From assembly GCA_937873095.1 (NCBI GenBank), contig CALMVI010000137.1, positions 1 to 55,342 of the forward strand: a DNA stretch of 55,342 nt, in the 5' to 3' direction. Under the pieces are notes generated by a model. That model saw only the letters and a program-made list of their open reading frames with translations, had not been told where the DNA came from and ran no database searches. Shown here piece after piece: positions 43,040 to 52,542 of this stretch (the first letter of the stretch is position 1; every line of letters starts with the position of its first letter). A program made the translations under genes and the position numbers. Source of the stretch: an uncultured Acetobacteraceae bacterium. Lineage in GTDB: Bacteria > Pseudomonadota > Alphaproteobacteria > Acetobacterales > Acetobacteraceae.

Positions 43040-45844
43040 ATGCTGACCACCCCAGACAGCCGATCCGATGACGACGCGGCGGGCCTGGCGCTGGCGCTGT
43101 GCCGCCTGCGCGAGGCCGGGCACCCGCCGCGCGACACGGTGGTTGCCACCTTCCGGCGCCACCTGACGCGCATCCAGAAGGACGTGCGCGAGGATTTCGA
43201 GACCTATCGCATGGCGGGCGTGGAGGCGGCGCAGCGCCTGGCGGCCATGGCCGACGTTGCCGTGCGCGTGCTGTTCGCGCACGCAATCGAGGAGGTGGCG
43301 GGACAATCCGGCCTGACCGACCCTGTGGCGATTGCCGCGACCGGGGGCTACGGCCGGTCAATGCTGGCGCCGTTCAGCGACATCGACCTGCTGTTCCTGA
43401 CGCCGGACGCGCCCGCCCCGGCGACGCTGCTGGTGGTCGAGTACATGCTGTATTTCATGTGGGATCTGGGGCTGAAGGTGGGGCACGCCACCCGCAGCGT
43501 GGCGCAGTGCCTGGCCGACGCGCAATCCGACCTGACGATCCGCACGAGCCTGCTGGACGCGCGTCTGCTGGCGGGCGACGCGGACGTGTTCGCGCGCTTC
43601 CTCGGCGAGTTCGCCCGGTCCAGCGAGGCTGCCGGCGTGGGCGCGTTCGTCACCGGCAAGCAGGCCGAGCGCCTGGCGCGGCATCGGCGCTTCGGCGAGA
43701 GCGCCTTCCTGGTCGAGCCGAACATCAAGGAGGGGCGCGGCGGTCTGCGCGACCTGCAGACGCAGTACTGGATGGTGCGCGCGGCATACGGGCCGTTCAC
43801 CCCGAACGAGCTCGTGGGGGGCAGCCTTGGCCTGCTCGACCCGCAGGAGCTTCGCCGGCTGCGGCGCAGCTGGGACTTCCTGTGGACCGTGCGGTTCCAC
43901 ATGCATTACGTCAGCGGCCGCGCGGAAGACCGGCTGACCTTCGACCTGCAGCCGGTGGTCGGCGCGCGCATGGGTTACACGCGGCACGGCGTGCAGGACG
44001 GGGTGGAACGCTTCATGCGCCACTACTTCCTGACCGCGCGCGACGTGACCCGCCTGACGCTGGTGCTGGAACCGGTGGTGATCCGTCACGTGGTGGGCGA
44101 GCCCGCCGTGCAGGTGGAGACGGACCGCGCGCTGCTGGAAGCGGGCTTCGTGCTGGCCGACGGCCAGATCACGCCCGGCCGCCCCGATGACTTCGATGCC
44201 GAGCCCATCCGCATGCTGCGCATGCTGCGGCTCGCCCGCCAGCGCCGGCTGGCGCTGCACCCGCTGGCGGTGCGCGCGCTGATCCGGCACGAGCGGCGCG
44301 CCATCCCGCTCCGCGGCTCGGCCGAGGCGGGCGAGATTTTCCTGGACCTGCTATGCGGGTGCGACCCTGACGGGCGGCCGGACGGGGCGCGCTGGCTGTC
44401 CATCCTGAACGAAACCGGCATCATCGGCCGCATGCTTCCCGACTGGGCGCGCGTGGTCGGCCAGATGCAGTTCGACACCTACCACATCTTCACCGTGGAC
44501 GAGCACACGATCGAGGCTGTGCGCATCCTCAACGCGCTGGAACGTGGCAAGCTGGCCGACGTGGCGCCGATCGCCAGCGGGCTGATCGAGGATCTGCAGT
44601 CCCGCCGCGCGCTGTACATGGCGATGCTGCTGCACGACATCGCCAAGGGCCGCGGCGGCGACCATTCGATTTTGGGCGCCGACATCGCGACCGCGGTGGG
44701 GCCGCAATTCGGCCTGACGCCGGAGGAGACCGAGACGGTATCCTGGCTGGTGCTGCACCACCTGCTGCTGAGCCAGACGGCGTTCAAGCGCGACATCGAC
44801 GACCCGAAAACGATCTTCGACGTGGCCGAGACGGTGCAGTCGCCGGAGCGGCTGAAGCTGCTGCTGGTGCTGACGGTGGCCGACATGCGTGCGGTATCCA
44901 GCAAGGTCTGGAACGCGTGGAAGGCGACGCTGCTGCGCGAGCTGTACTCGCGCGTGGCCGAGGTGCTGGCGGGCGGGCTGTCGACGACCGAGCGCGACGT
45001 GCGGGTCAAGCGCGCGCGCGCGGCGGTGGACGAGATGCTGGCCGCCTCGGGCTGGAGCGAGGCGGACCGCGCGTTCTTCTCGTCGCTCGGCTATCCCAGC
45101 TACTGGCTGAGTTTCGATTCCGAGACGCATGTGCGGCACGCCGGCATGATCCGCGACGCCGAGGCGCGGGGTGCGCCGCTGACGGTGGCGACCGAACCGT
45201 CGCACGCGCGCGCGGTGACCGAGGTGACCATCTACGCGACCGACCATCCCGGCCTGTTCAGCCGCATCGCGGGCGCGTTCGCCATGGCGGGCGCCTCGAT
45301 CGTGGACGCGCGCATCCACACCATGACCAATGGCTGCGCGCTGGACACGTTCTGGGTGCAGGATGCGGCCGGCGGCGCGTTCGACCAGCCGCACCGGATT
45401 GCCAAGCTGGCGGTGCTGGTGGAGCAGGCGCTGAGCGGACATCTGCGGCTGGACAGGGAGATTCCAAAACTGGCGCCGTCGCTGATCGGCCGCCGCATGC
45501 GCGCCATCCACGTGCCGCCGCGCGTTGTCGTCGACAACCGCGCGTCCAACACCTACACGGTGCTGGAGGTCAACGGCCGCGACCGCCCCGGGCTGCTGCA
45601 CGACGTGACCAGCGCGATCAGCGAGCAGGGCCTGCAGATCGGCTCGGCGCACGTGACCACCTACGGCGTGCGCGCGGTCGACGTGTTCTACGTCAAGGAC
45701 GTGTTCGGCCTGAAGGTGGAAAACGAACGCAAACTGTCCGGCCTGCGCGACGCCCTGCTGCAGGCGCTCACCCCGCCAGGCGCCCCGGACACCCCGGTCG
45801 TGCCCGAACCGATGCGCCCGACCAGGCGGCTGGATGCGGCGTAG
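43040..45844 (+). CDS. glnD: [Protein-PII] uridylyltransferase / uridylyl-removing enzyme
   Basis: A 934-residue GlnD, the nitrogen sensor that uridylylates and deuridylylates PII. Domains in order: nucleotidyltransferase (ATGGYGRSMLAPFSDIDLLFL, about 99-119, D-x-D catalytic), a GlnD/PII-UTase segment (LVEPNIKEGRGGLRDLQ), an HD domain (MAMLLHDIAKGRGGDHS), and two C-terminal ACT domains (VTIYATDHPGLFSRIAGAFA and VLEVNGRDRPGLLHDVTSAI) that bind glutamine. All parts are present. ATG at 43040 lies 30 nt downstream of a palindromic repeat. Confidence 0.96.
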   Translation: MLTTPDSRSDDDAAGLALALCRLREAGHPPRDTVVATFRRHLTRIQKDVREDFETYRMAGVEAAQRLAAMADVAVRVLFAHAIEEVAGQSGLTDPVAIAATGGYGRSMLAPFSDIDLLFLTPDAPAPATLLVVEYMLYFMWDLGLKVGHATRSVAQCLADAQSDLTIRTSLLDARLLAGDADVFARFLGEFARSSEAAGVGAFVTGKQAERLARHRRFGESAFLVEPNIKEGRGGLRDLQTQYWMVRAAYGPFTPNELVGGSLGLLDPQELRRLRRSWDFLWTVRFHMHYVSGRAEDRLTFDLQPVVGARMGYTRHGVQDGVERFMRHYFLTARDVTRLTLVLEPVVIRHVVGEPAVQVETDRALLEAGFVLADGQITPGRPDDFDAEPIRMLRMLRLARQRRLALHPLAVRALIRHERRAIPLRGSAEAGEIFLDLLCGCDPDGRPDGARWLSILNETGIIGRMLPDWARVVGQMQFDTYHIFTVDEHTIEAVRILNALERGKLADVAPIASGLIEDLQSRRALYMAMLLHDIAKGRGGDHSILGADIATAVGPQFGLTPEETETVSWLVLHHLLLSQTAFKRDIDDPKTIFDVAETVQSPERLKLLLVLTVADMRAVSSKVWNAWKATLLRELYSRVAEVLAGGLSTTERDVRVKRARAAVDEMLAASGWSEADRAFFSSLGYPSYWLSFDSETHVRHAGMIRDAEARGAPLTVATEPSHARAVTEVTIYATDHPGLFSRIAGAFAMAGASIVDARIHTMTNGCALDTFWVQDAAGGAFDQPHRIAKLAVLVEQALSGHLRLDREIPKLAPSLIGRRMRAIHVPPRVVVDNRASNTYTVLEVNGRDRPGLLHDVTSAISEQGLQIGSAHVTTYGVRAVDVFYVKDVFGLKVENERKLSGLRDALLQALTPPGAPDTPVVPEPMRPTRRLDAA

Positions 45845-46150
45845 GCGTGGGTGGTCGCGCTACTGGCGCAGATTGCCGGTGGAGTGGACGCCCTTGAGAG
45901 CGTATCGCATAGGGATAGAGCCTTTAGTGGACCGCGGCTGGGCGAAACTATGGCAAGTTCGATCATGCATTCCACGACACGGCCGGACAAGATTTACGGT
46001 GTTGCAAGCGGTATCATTGCGAAAGGGTGTCACCGTTTAGACGCGACCCAAGCTCTCCTGTCGTATTTTGGGGAGATGGACGAGACGCCTCCCTCAAAGC
46101 ACCACGAAGCATCATGGCTCGGCCCGGAGCCGTGAGACTGCCTTGATCTG
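45845..46150. other. 306-nt gap before the CRISPR-Cas operon
   Basis: No convincing gene. An open frame of 94 codons exists but has a GTG start without a ribosome site and no recognisable family. The second half (45990-46100) is clearly less GC-rich than glnD and cas3, as is usual for a promoter or a horizontally acquired boundary. The cas3 promoter is expected here; no clear -35/-10 pair was identified. Confidence 0.4.
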
Positions 46151-48421
46151 ATGATCTACGCGCATTCGCTCAAAGGCCGGCCCACATCGGAATGGGAGCC
46201 GCTGCACAACCACTTGGTCAATGTGGCAAGTATCGCAGCTGGTTTTGGATCAGTCTTCGACTGCGCAGAGACTGCACGGGCAGCCGGGCTGCTGCACGAC
46301 ATTGGCAAAGCGTCCGCGGCGTTCCAGGCTTATCTGACGCAGCCGAGTAGTAACGCTAAAGGACCCGACCACTCAACCGCAGGGGCGTGTGAGGCTGCCA
46401 AAGCCTACCCCGAGCAGTTTGGCCGGATGCTGGGTTACGCGGTGGCCGGCCACCATGCAGGACTGTCTGATTTTCCTGACCTCGATCGTCGAGTCAGACG
46501 CAAGCAGATCGAGCCCTATCCGGGTTGGCGGGCGCTGACGGGGGCATTGCCTGATACGACGGCCATCATGCCGTCGCGTCGCCCTGGCGGTTCGAGTGCG
46601 GCGGGGTTTGGTGCGGCGTTCCTGACCAGGATGCTGTTCTCCTGCCTGGTGGACGCCGACGCCCTTGCCACCGCGCACTTTTTGAGCGACGCGGCGGGAG
46701 AACCGATCGAACGCGACGCGCATCTTGGTCTTCCCGAGCTGCTGGATCGATTGCGCGCGCACATGGCCGCCCTGCGAGCGAAAGCAGTCCATTCCGACGT
46801 CAATACGTTGCGTGCCCAGGTGCTCGACCATGCCATCGCTGTGGCCGGGGCGAGTCCCGGTCTCTTTACATTGACGGTACCGACCGGGGGCGGCAAGACG
46901 CTGGCATCGTTGTCGTTCGCGCTGGAACACGCCGTGCGACACGGGTTGCGCCGGGTGGTGTACGTGATCCCGTTCACCTCCATCATCGAACAGACAGCGC
47001 GCGTATTCCGCGACGCGCTCGGGACCGAGGACAGTATCCTCGAACACCACGCCAGTTTCGACTGGGACGCCGCCGCATCGGTATCGGCAGCCGACAGCGA
47101 AGGGCCCGACGGGATGGCCAAGCTGCGCCGCGTGTCCGAGAACTGGGACGTGCCGATCGTTGTCACGACCGCGGTGCAGTTTTTCGAAAGCCTGTTCGCC
47201 AACCGCCGGTCCCGCTGCCGCAAGCTGCACAACCTGGCCCGCGCCGTCATCGTGCTGGACGAGGCGCAGACCTTGCCCGTGCACCTGCTGCGCCCCAGCC
47301 TGGCGGCGCTGGAGGAGCTGGCGGGCAATTACGGCGCCAGCATCGTCGTCTGCACGGCCACACAGCCCGCCTGGCGCCGGATCGACCGCGCGCTGCCGGC
47401 CGAGCCGCCGACCGCGTTGCCGATCGGCGCGGAGCGTGAACTGGCGCCCGACCCAGCCGGCCTTTTCGTGCGGTTGAAACGCGTGTCGGTCGAAAGGATG
47501 ACCGAGCCGGTGGCCGACGCCTCGATCGCCGCCAGGTTTGCCGAACAGCCGCAGATGCTCTGCATCGTTAACAGCAGGGCGCACGCGCGCGACCTCTACG
47601 ACCTGATCGCCCATTTGCCGGGGGCCACGCATCTGACGACGCTGATGTGTCCGCGCCACCGGCGGGCGGTGCTGGAACAGGCGCGGAAGGCGTTGGAGGA
47701 CAAACAGCCGATGCGGCTGGTTGCGACGTCGCTGATCGAAGCGGGCGTAGACATCGACTTTCCCGAGGTGTGGCGAGCGGCGGCGGGGCTGGACTCGATC
47801 AACCAGGCGGCCGGGCGATGCAACCGCGAAGGGCTGCTCGCGTCGGGGCGCCTGGTGGTGTTCGAGCCGGCTGAGGCCAAGCCGCCGCATGATCTGCGCG
47901 TGTTCTGGCAGGCGGCCCAGCCGGCGCTGCGCCTGCAGGCCGACCCGCTGTCGATCGAGGCCGTGCATCGCTACTTTCACGAGTTGTACTTCACGCGAGG
48001 CACGAACGGTCTCGACGCGGCGCGGCTGGACGGCCAGCCCTGGTCGATCATGCAGGCGATCGCCGAACGTGGACGGCAGGCGGAGTTCCCGTTCGCCTCG
48101 ATCGCCAAGGCCTACCGCCTGATCGACGACGCGGCCAAGCCGGTGATCGTTCCGTGGGACGAGACGGCCCGGACGACGCTTGCGCGCGTGGCGGCGATGG
48201 ACCGGGCGTTGGGCAGCGATCTTCGGCGTTTGCAGCAATACGTCGTCACGCTGCCGCACCGGGTGCGAAGCGACTGGCTGGCCGCCGGCGTGTTGCGCGC
48301 GGTGCATCCGGCGATGGGCGATGCGCTGCTGCGTTTCGAGAACTTGGCGCATTACCGGCCCGAAACGGGCGTCGACTTGCGCGATCTCACCTACAGAAGC
48401 GCGGAGGAGAACATCTTATAG
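46151..48421 (+). CDS. cas3: CRISPR-associated helicase/nuclease Cas3 (type I-C)
   Basis: A 756-residue HD-DEAD-box fusion. HD nuclease: HNHLVNVASIAAGF, GLLHDIGKAS (46-55) and AGHHAGL. Helicase: Walker A TVPTGGGKT at 242-250, DEAQ at 370-373, and motif VI-like NQAAGRCNREG. It unwinds and degrades target DNA once Cascade has bound. It is the first gene of the cas3-cas5c-cas8c-cas7c-cas4-cas1-cas2 order that defines subtype I-C. ATG at 46151; no strong ribosome site. Key catalytic motifs are intact, so interference is expected to work. Confidence 0.95.
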   Translation: MIYAHSLKGRPTSEWEPLHNHLVNVASIAAGFGSVFDCAETARAAGLLHDIGKASAAFQAYLTQPSSNAKGPDHSTAGACEAAKAYPEQFGRMLGYAVAGHHAGLSDFPDLDRRVRRKQIEPYPGWRALTGALPDTTAIMPSRRPGGSSAAGFGAAFLTRMLFSCLVDADALATAHFLSDAAGEPIERDAHLGLPELLDRLRAHMAALRAKAVHSDVNTLRAQVLDHAIAVAGASPGLFTLTVPTGGGKTLASLSFALEHAVRHGLRRVVYVIPFTSIIEQTARVFRDALGTEDSILEHHASFDWDAAASVSAADSEGPDGMAKLRRVSENWDVPIVVTTAVQFFESLFANRRSRCRKLHNLARAVIVLDEAQTLPVHLLRPSLAALEELAGNYGASIVVCTATQPAWRRIDRALPAEPPTALPIGAERELAPDPAGLFVRLKRVSVERMTEPVADASIAARFAEQPQMLCIVNSRAHARDLYDLIAHLPGATHLTTLMCPRHRRAVLEQARKALEDKQPMRLVATSLIEAGVDIDFPEVWRAAAGLDSINQAAGRCNREGLLASGRLVVFEPAEAKPPHDLRVFWQAAQPALRLQADPLSIEAVHRYFHELYFTRGTNGLDAARLDGQPWSIMQAIAERGRQAEFPFASIAKAYRLIDDAAKPVIVPWDETARTTLARVAAMDRALGSDLRRLQQYVVTLPHRVRSDWLAAGVLRAVHPAMGDALLRFENLAHYRPETGVDLRDLTYRSAEENIL

Positions 48422-48488
48422 GGCTACTACATCTAGCAAAGTCGTATGTTAAGCGATACAAACACTATGTTGGGAGGCGCTGGCGTAG

Positions 48489-49166
48489 ATGGCTTACGGC
48501 ATAACACTGCATGTCTGGGGCGAGCGTGCCTGTTTCACTCGGCCCGAAATGAAGGTGGAGCGGGTTTCCTACGACATCATGACCCCCTCGGCCGCGCGCG
48601 GCATCCTCGAAGCCATCCACTGGAAGCCGGCGATCGTCTGGGTGATCGACCGAATCCATGTGCTGAAACCGATCCGCTTTCAGTCGTTCCGGCGCAACGA
48701 GGTCGGGGCCAAGATGAGCGCCGCCAACGCCCGGAGTGCCATGAACGCGCGCAACGTCGCAGGCCTCGGCCTGGTGGTCGAGGAGAACCGGCAGCAGCGG
48801 GCGACCATGCTGCTGGTGCATGTGGGTTACGTGATCGAGGCGCATTTCGAATTGACCGCGCGCGCCGGAGCCGACGACACCGAAGCCAAGCATCTGAGCA
48901 TGTTCAATCGCCGGGCGGAGACGGGCCAGTGCTTCCACCGCCCGTGCCTGGGCACACGCGAGTTTCCGGCCGATTTCGCCCTGCTGCAAGCCAATGCACC
49001 GCTGCCGCCGTGCGAACTTCCGCCGGGCGACCGCGACCGCGATCTCGGCTGGATGCTGCACGACATCGATTTCACCAACGGCAACACGTCCCGCTTCTTT
49101 CGCGCGCGGCTGGTGGGCGGCGTGCTGGACGTGCATCGCTGCCTGGCGGACGGGGTCGCGGCATGA
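48489..49166 (+). CDS. cas5c: Type I-C Cas5 (pre-crRNA processing)
   Basis: A 225-residue RAMP protein. In subtype I-C, which lacks Cas6, Cas5 cuts pre-crRNA in the repeat. Family marks: LHVWGERACFTRPEMKVERV near the N-terminus and SYDIMTPSAARGILEAIHWKP; EFPADF near residue 157-162 is also conserved. ATG at 48489 with GGGAGG about 12 nt upstream. It is 67 nt after cas3 and its stop overlaps the cas8c start. It is expected to release the 11-nt repeat-derived 5' tag of each crRNA. Confidence 0.94.
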   Translation: MAYGITLHVWGERACFTRPEMKVERVSYDIMTPSAARGILEAIHWKPAIVWVIDRIHVLKPIRFQSFRRNEVGAKMSAANARSAMNARNVAGLGLVVEENRQQRATMLLVHVGYVIEAHFELTARAGADDTEAKHLSMFNRRAETGQCFHRPCLGTREFPADFALLQANAPLPPCELPPGDRDRDLGWMLHDIDFTNGNTSRFFRARLVGGVLDVHRCLADGVAA

Positions 49167-50926
49167 CGGTGCTGCAATCGCTGGATCGGTACTACGGCCG
49201 CATGGCCGCGCGCGGCGAAGCGGAGCAACCCGGCTGGTCACGGGAAAAGATCAGCTACGTGCTCGTTCTCACGCCACACGGCATGCCGCTCGAAATGATG
49301 GATTTGCGCGTAAGAAACGGCCGCAAGCTGGCGTCGCGGATGATCGCCGTTCCGGCGGGGGTGAAGCGCACCGCAGGCATCGCGCCGAACGTTTTTTGGG
49401 ACAAGACCGCCTACGTGTTCGGTCGGACCGCTGGCGAGGGACGCCGCACCGCCGACGAGCATGCGGCCTTCCGGGCGGCCCACGGCAAACTGCTGGACGG
49501 TCAACCGGATGCGGGCCTTGCAGCGTTGCGGCTGTTCCTCGAAGCCTGGCGCCCGGAGCGGTTTGACCAGGCGCCTTTCACGCCCGAGATGCTGGATCAG
49601 AACATCATCTTCAGGCTCGACGGAGACATGGGCTGGCTGCACGAGCGCGAGGCGGCCCGCCGGCTGCTGGCTGCCACCGAAGCAGCGGGCCAGTCCTCCC
49701 AGATCTGCCTCGTTACCGGGATGCCCGGGCGCGTCACTCGCCTGCATCCGTCCATCAAGGGCGTGGAAAACGCGCAAATGGCCGGCGCGTCCCTGGTGTC
49801 GTTCAACCTCGACGCGTTCAAATCCTACGGCAAGGAGCAGGGCGATAACGCGCCCACCTCCGAAGCGGCGTCGTTCCGTTACGGCGAGGCGCTTAACCGC
49901 ATGCTGGACCGCGGCAGCCCCAACCGGCTTGCCCGCCCTATGGGGGACGCCGCCCTGGTGTTCTGGGCCGACACCTCGGCCACCGTCGATGAACCGGCTG
50001 CGGCGGCCGCCGACCTGCTGTTCGCGAGCTGCTTCGACCCGGTGCCTATGGCAGACCCCGATCAGGATCGAGCCGAAGCGGCCAAGCTGGCCCGCGCGCT
50101 GCAGCTTGTGGCGGATGGCCGAGCGGAGGAGGCGGACCTGGCGATGAAGCCGGGCACGCGCTTCAATGTGCTGGGGCTAGCGCCGAACGCCGCGCGACTT
50201 TCGGTGCGCCTCTGGGTGCAGGACGATTTCAGCGTCTTTGCCCAACGTCTGCGCGCGCATTACGAGGCCCTGCACATCGAGCCGCTGCCCTGGCGGGCCA
50301 AGCCGCCCTCCATCGCACGGCTGCTGGTGAAAACGACGGCGCTGCTGGAGAAATTTGACAACATCCCGCCTTCGCTGGCCGGCGACGTGGCGCGCGCCGT
50401 GCTGACCGGCGGCCGCTATCCGCGGACCTGGCTCAGCGCCGCCATCACCCGCCTGCGCGCCGGCGACAACCCCGGGACCGGCTGGCACGCGGCAGCCATC
50501 CGCGCCGTCCTCACCCGCTCCGAAAAGGAACCCGGTCCCGTGGCACTCACACCAGACAACCCCAGTCCGGCCTACCAGCTCGGGCGGCTGTTCGCCGTGC
50601 TGGAAGGGGCGCAGCGGACGGCGCTCGGCCGCGTCAACGCGTCGATCGCCGATCGCTATTACGGTGCGGCGTCGGCCACCCCCGCCCGGGTCTTCCCCCC
50701 GCTGCTGCGCGGGCTGCGGGTGCATGTCTCCGACGCCCGCAAGCGCGGCCTGGGCGGCTGGATCGAGCCAAGGGTGATGGAGATCATGGGCCGCCTGCCG
50801 CCCGACCTGCCAGCCACCCTGCGCCTGGAAGACCAGGGCCGGTTCGCCATCGGCTACTACCACGAGCGCGCCCACCGCCCGGCCCCGGCCGAAATCGAAC
50901 CCGACCCCACCGATGAGGAGTCTTGA
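49163..50926 (+). CDS. cas8c: Type I-C Cas8 (large Cascade subunit, Csd1)
   Basis: A 587-residue large subunit that recognises the PAM and recruits Cas3. It starts MTVLQSLDRYYGRMAARGEAE and carries the family segments WDKTAYVFG and RNGRKL, plus the later LYQLGRLFAVLEGAQ-like YQLGRLFAVLEGAQ. Such proteins are highly diverse; the identification rests on these segments and its position. ATG at 49163 overlaps the cas5c stop (ATGA). Confidence 0.92.
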   Translation: MTVLQSLDRYYGRMAARGEAEQPGWSREKISYVLVLTPHGMPLEMMDLRVRNGRKLASRMIAVPAGVKRTAGIAPNVFWDKTAYVFGRTAGEGRRTADEHAAFRAAHGKLLDGQPDAGLAALRLFLEAWRPERFDQAPFTPEMLDQNIIFRLDGDMGWLHEREAARRLLAATEAAGQSSQICLVTGMPGRVTRLHPSIKGVENAQMAGASLVSFNLDAFKSYGKEQGDNAPTSEAASFRYGEALNRMLDRGSPNRLARPMGDAALVFWADTSATVDEPAAAAADLLFASCFDPVPMADPDQDRAEAAKLARALQLVADGRAEEADLAMKPGTRFNVLGLAPNAARLSVRLWVQDDFSVFAQRLRAHYEALHIEPLPWRAKPPSIARLLVKTTALLEKFDNIPPSLAGDVARAVLTGGRYPRTWLSAAITRLRAGDNPGTGWHAAAIRAVLTRSEKEPGPVALTPDNPSPAYQLGRLFAVLEGAQRTALGRVNASIADRYYGAASATPARVFPPLLRGLRVHVSDARKRGLGGWIEPRVMEIMGRLPPDLPATLRLEDQGRFAIGYYHERAHRPAPAEIEPDPTDEES

Positions 50927-50928
50927 GC

Positions 50929-51900
50929 ATGAACGACCCCGCTCTGACGCGCCGCCACGAGTTCGTGCTGTATTTCGACGTAAAGGATGGCAATCCGAAC
51001 GGCGACCCCGATGCCGGCAACATGCCCCGCACCGACCCTGAGACCGGTCACGGCCTGGTCAGCGACGTCTGCCTGAAACGCAAGATCCGCAATTTCGTCG
51101 AGCTCGCCAAGGCCGACGCGCCCGGCCACCGCATCTACGTCACCGAAGGCGCCATCCTCAACGACAAGCATCGCGAGGCTTACGTGAAGGAGCGCCCTGG
51201 CGACGCCACCATAAGGACCGCGAAAAAACTCTCTCCGAAATCGGACGAGGAGGCGGTCCGTCTGCGCACCTTCATGTGCGACAATTTCTACGACATACGC
51301 GCTTTCGGCGGCGTGCTGTCCACCGGGATCAACGCGGGTCAGGTGCGGGGGCCGGTGCAGCTCGCCTTTGCGCGCTCTGTCGAGCCGATCATGCCGATGG
51401 AGGTGTCGATCACCCGCATGGCCGCCACCAGCGAGGCCGACAAGAAGGAACGTTCCGAAAACGACACTAGCGAGGAGAAGCGCGGCGACAAACGCACCAT
51501 GGGCCGTAAGCACATCGTGCCTTACGGGTTATATCGCGCGCACGGCTACGTCTCGGCGGCGCTGGCGTCCCACCCCGTCAAGGGCACAGGTTTCTCCGAA
51601 GGCGATCTCGACCTGCTGATGCAGGCGCTGGGCAGCATGTTCGAGCACGACCGGTCTGCCGCACGCGGGGAGATGGCCACGCGCAAGCTGGTCGTGTTCC
51701 GCCACGCTTCCACGCTCGGCAGCGCGCACGCCCACGCCCTGTTCGACCGGGTGCAGACCTGGCGATTGTTCGCCGGCGACAGGCATCTTGCCGGGGACAC
51801 GCGGACCAGCAACTGGCCGCCTTCACGCCGCTACGAGGATTATGCCGTCACAGTGGATCTCGAGGGCCTGCCGGACGGGATCGAGGTCGTTGAGCACTGA
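50929..51900 (+). CDS. cas7c: Type I-C Cas7 (Cascade backbone, Csd2)
   Basis: A 323-residue RAMP protein forming the crRNA-binding backbone. It begins with RHEFVLYFDVKDGNPNGDPD and SDVCLKRKIRNFV, diagnostic of Csd2, and has the DIRAFGGVLSTGINAGQVRGPVQLA segment and PYGLYRAHGYVSA. ATG at 50929 with GAGGAG about 10 nt upstream; a TTG at 50923 overlapping the cas8c stop would add two residues. Full length, no missing motif. Confidence 0.94.
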   Translation: MNDPALTRRHEFVLYFDVKDGNPNGDPDAGNMPRTDPETGHGLVSDVCLKRKIRNFVELAKADAPGHRIYVTEGAILNDKHREAYVKERPGDATIRTAKKLSPKSDEEAVRLRTFMCDNFYDIRAFGGVLSTGINAGQVRGPVQLAFARSVEPIMPMEVSITRMAATSEADKKERSENDTSEEKRGDKRTMGRKHIVPYGLYRAHGYVSAALASHPVKGTGFSEGDLDLLMQALGSMFEHDRSAARGEMATRKLVVFRHASTLGSAHAHALFDRVQTWRLFAGDRHLAGDTRTSNWPPSRRYEDYAVTVDLEGLPDGIEVVEH

Positions 51901-51903
51901 CCT

Positions 51904-52539
51904 GTGACTGCGGACCTGCTCGCGGCCGAGGACACGCTGATGCCGCTTTCGGCGCTGCAGCATCATCTGTTCTGCCCGCGGCAATGCGCGCTGATCCATG
52001 TGGAGCAGCAATGGGCCGAGGATGGCGCAACCGCGGAGGGCCGGCTGCTGCACGAGCGCGTGGATACCGGGCCAGGCGAGACCCGGCCAGGCATGCGCGT
52101 CGCCCGCGGCGTGGCACTGCGCTCGCTGGCGCTCGGCGTGTCTGGACGCGCCGACGTGGTGGAGTTCGTCGGCCGGCCGCCCCGTCCGTTCCCCGTCGAA
52201 TACAAGCGCGGCAAGCCGAAAGCTCACCGGGCCGACGAGGTGCAGCTCTGCGCGCAGGCGATCTGCCTGGAGGAGATGCTGTCCACCGAGGTGGACGAGG
52301 GGGCGCTGTTCTACGGCCAGACCAGGCGACGCGTCGCGGTGCGCTTCGACGCCGCCCTGCGGCGGCTGACGGCCGAAACGGCTGGCGCCGCCCGCGCCAA
52401 CATCGCGGCCGGCCGCACGCCGCCGCCGGTGCCGATCCCTGGCTGCCGCGCCTGCTCGCTGCAATCGGCCTGCCAGCCGGAGCGGATGGCGGCACCCCCG
52501 AACGTGGCGGGCTGGCTGCTGGCCCAGGTCGGCCGCTGA
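51904..52539 (+). CDS. cas4: Cas4 (RecB-like spacer-processing nuclease)
   Basis: A 211-residue Cas4. The iron-sulfur cysteines are C24 and C28-like FCPRQCAL at the N-terminus and CRACSLQSACQP at the C-terminus; nuclease residues are visible in GRLLHERVD, GRADVVEF and PVEYKRGKPK. It selects and trims protospacers with a proper PAM before Cas1-Cas2 integration. GTG at 51904, 3 nt after the cas7c stop. Followed by the split cas1 gene. Confidence 0.93.
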   Translation: MTADLLAAEDTLMPLSALQHHLFCPRQCALIHVEQQWAEDGATAEGRLLHERVDTGPGETRPGMRVARGVALRSLALGVSGRADVVEFVGRPPRPFPVEYKRGKPKAHRADEVQLCAQAICLEEMLSTEVDEGALFYGQTRRRVAVRFDAALRRLTAETAGAARANIAAGRTPPPVPIPGCRACSLQSACQPERMAAPPNVAGWLLAQVGR

Positions 52540-52542
52540 CCG

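Noticed and set aside
45851-46135. 94-codon frame between glnD and cas3 as a gene
   Set aside because: GTG start lacks a ribosome site, no family resemblance, and it spans the expected cas promoter.
46373-48352. 659-codon minus-strand frame opposite cas3
   Set aside because: cas3 on the plus strand carries all HD and helicase motifs; the opposite frame has only low-complexity Arg/His-rich sequence.
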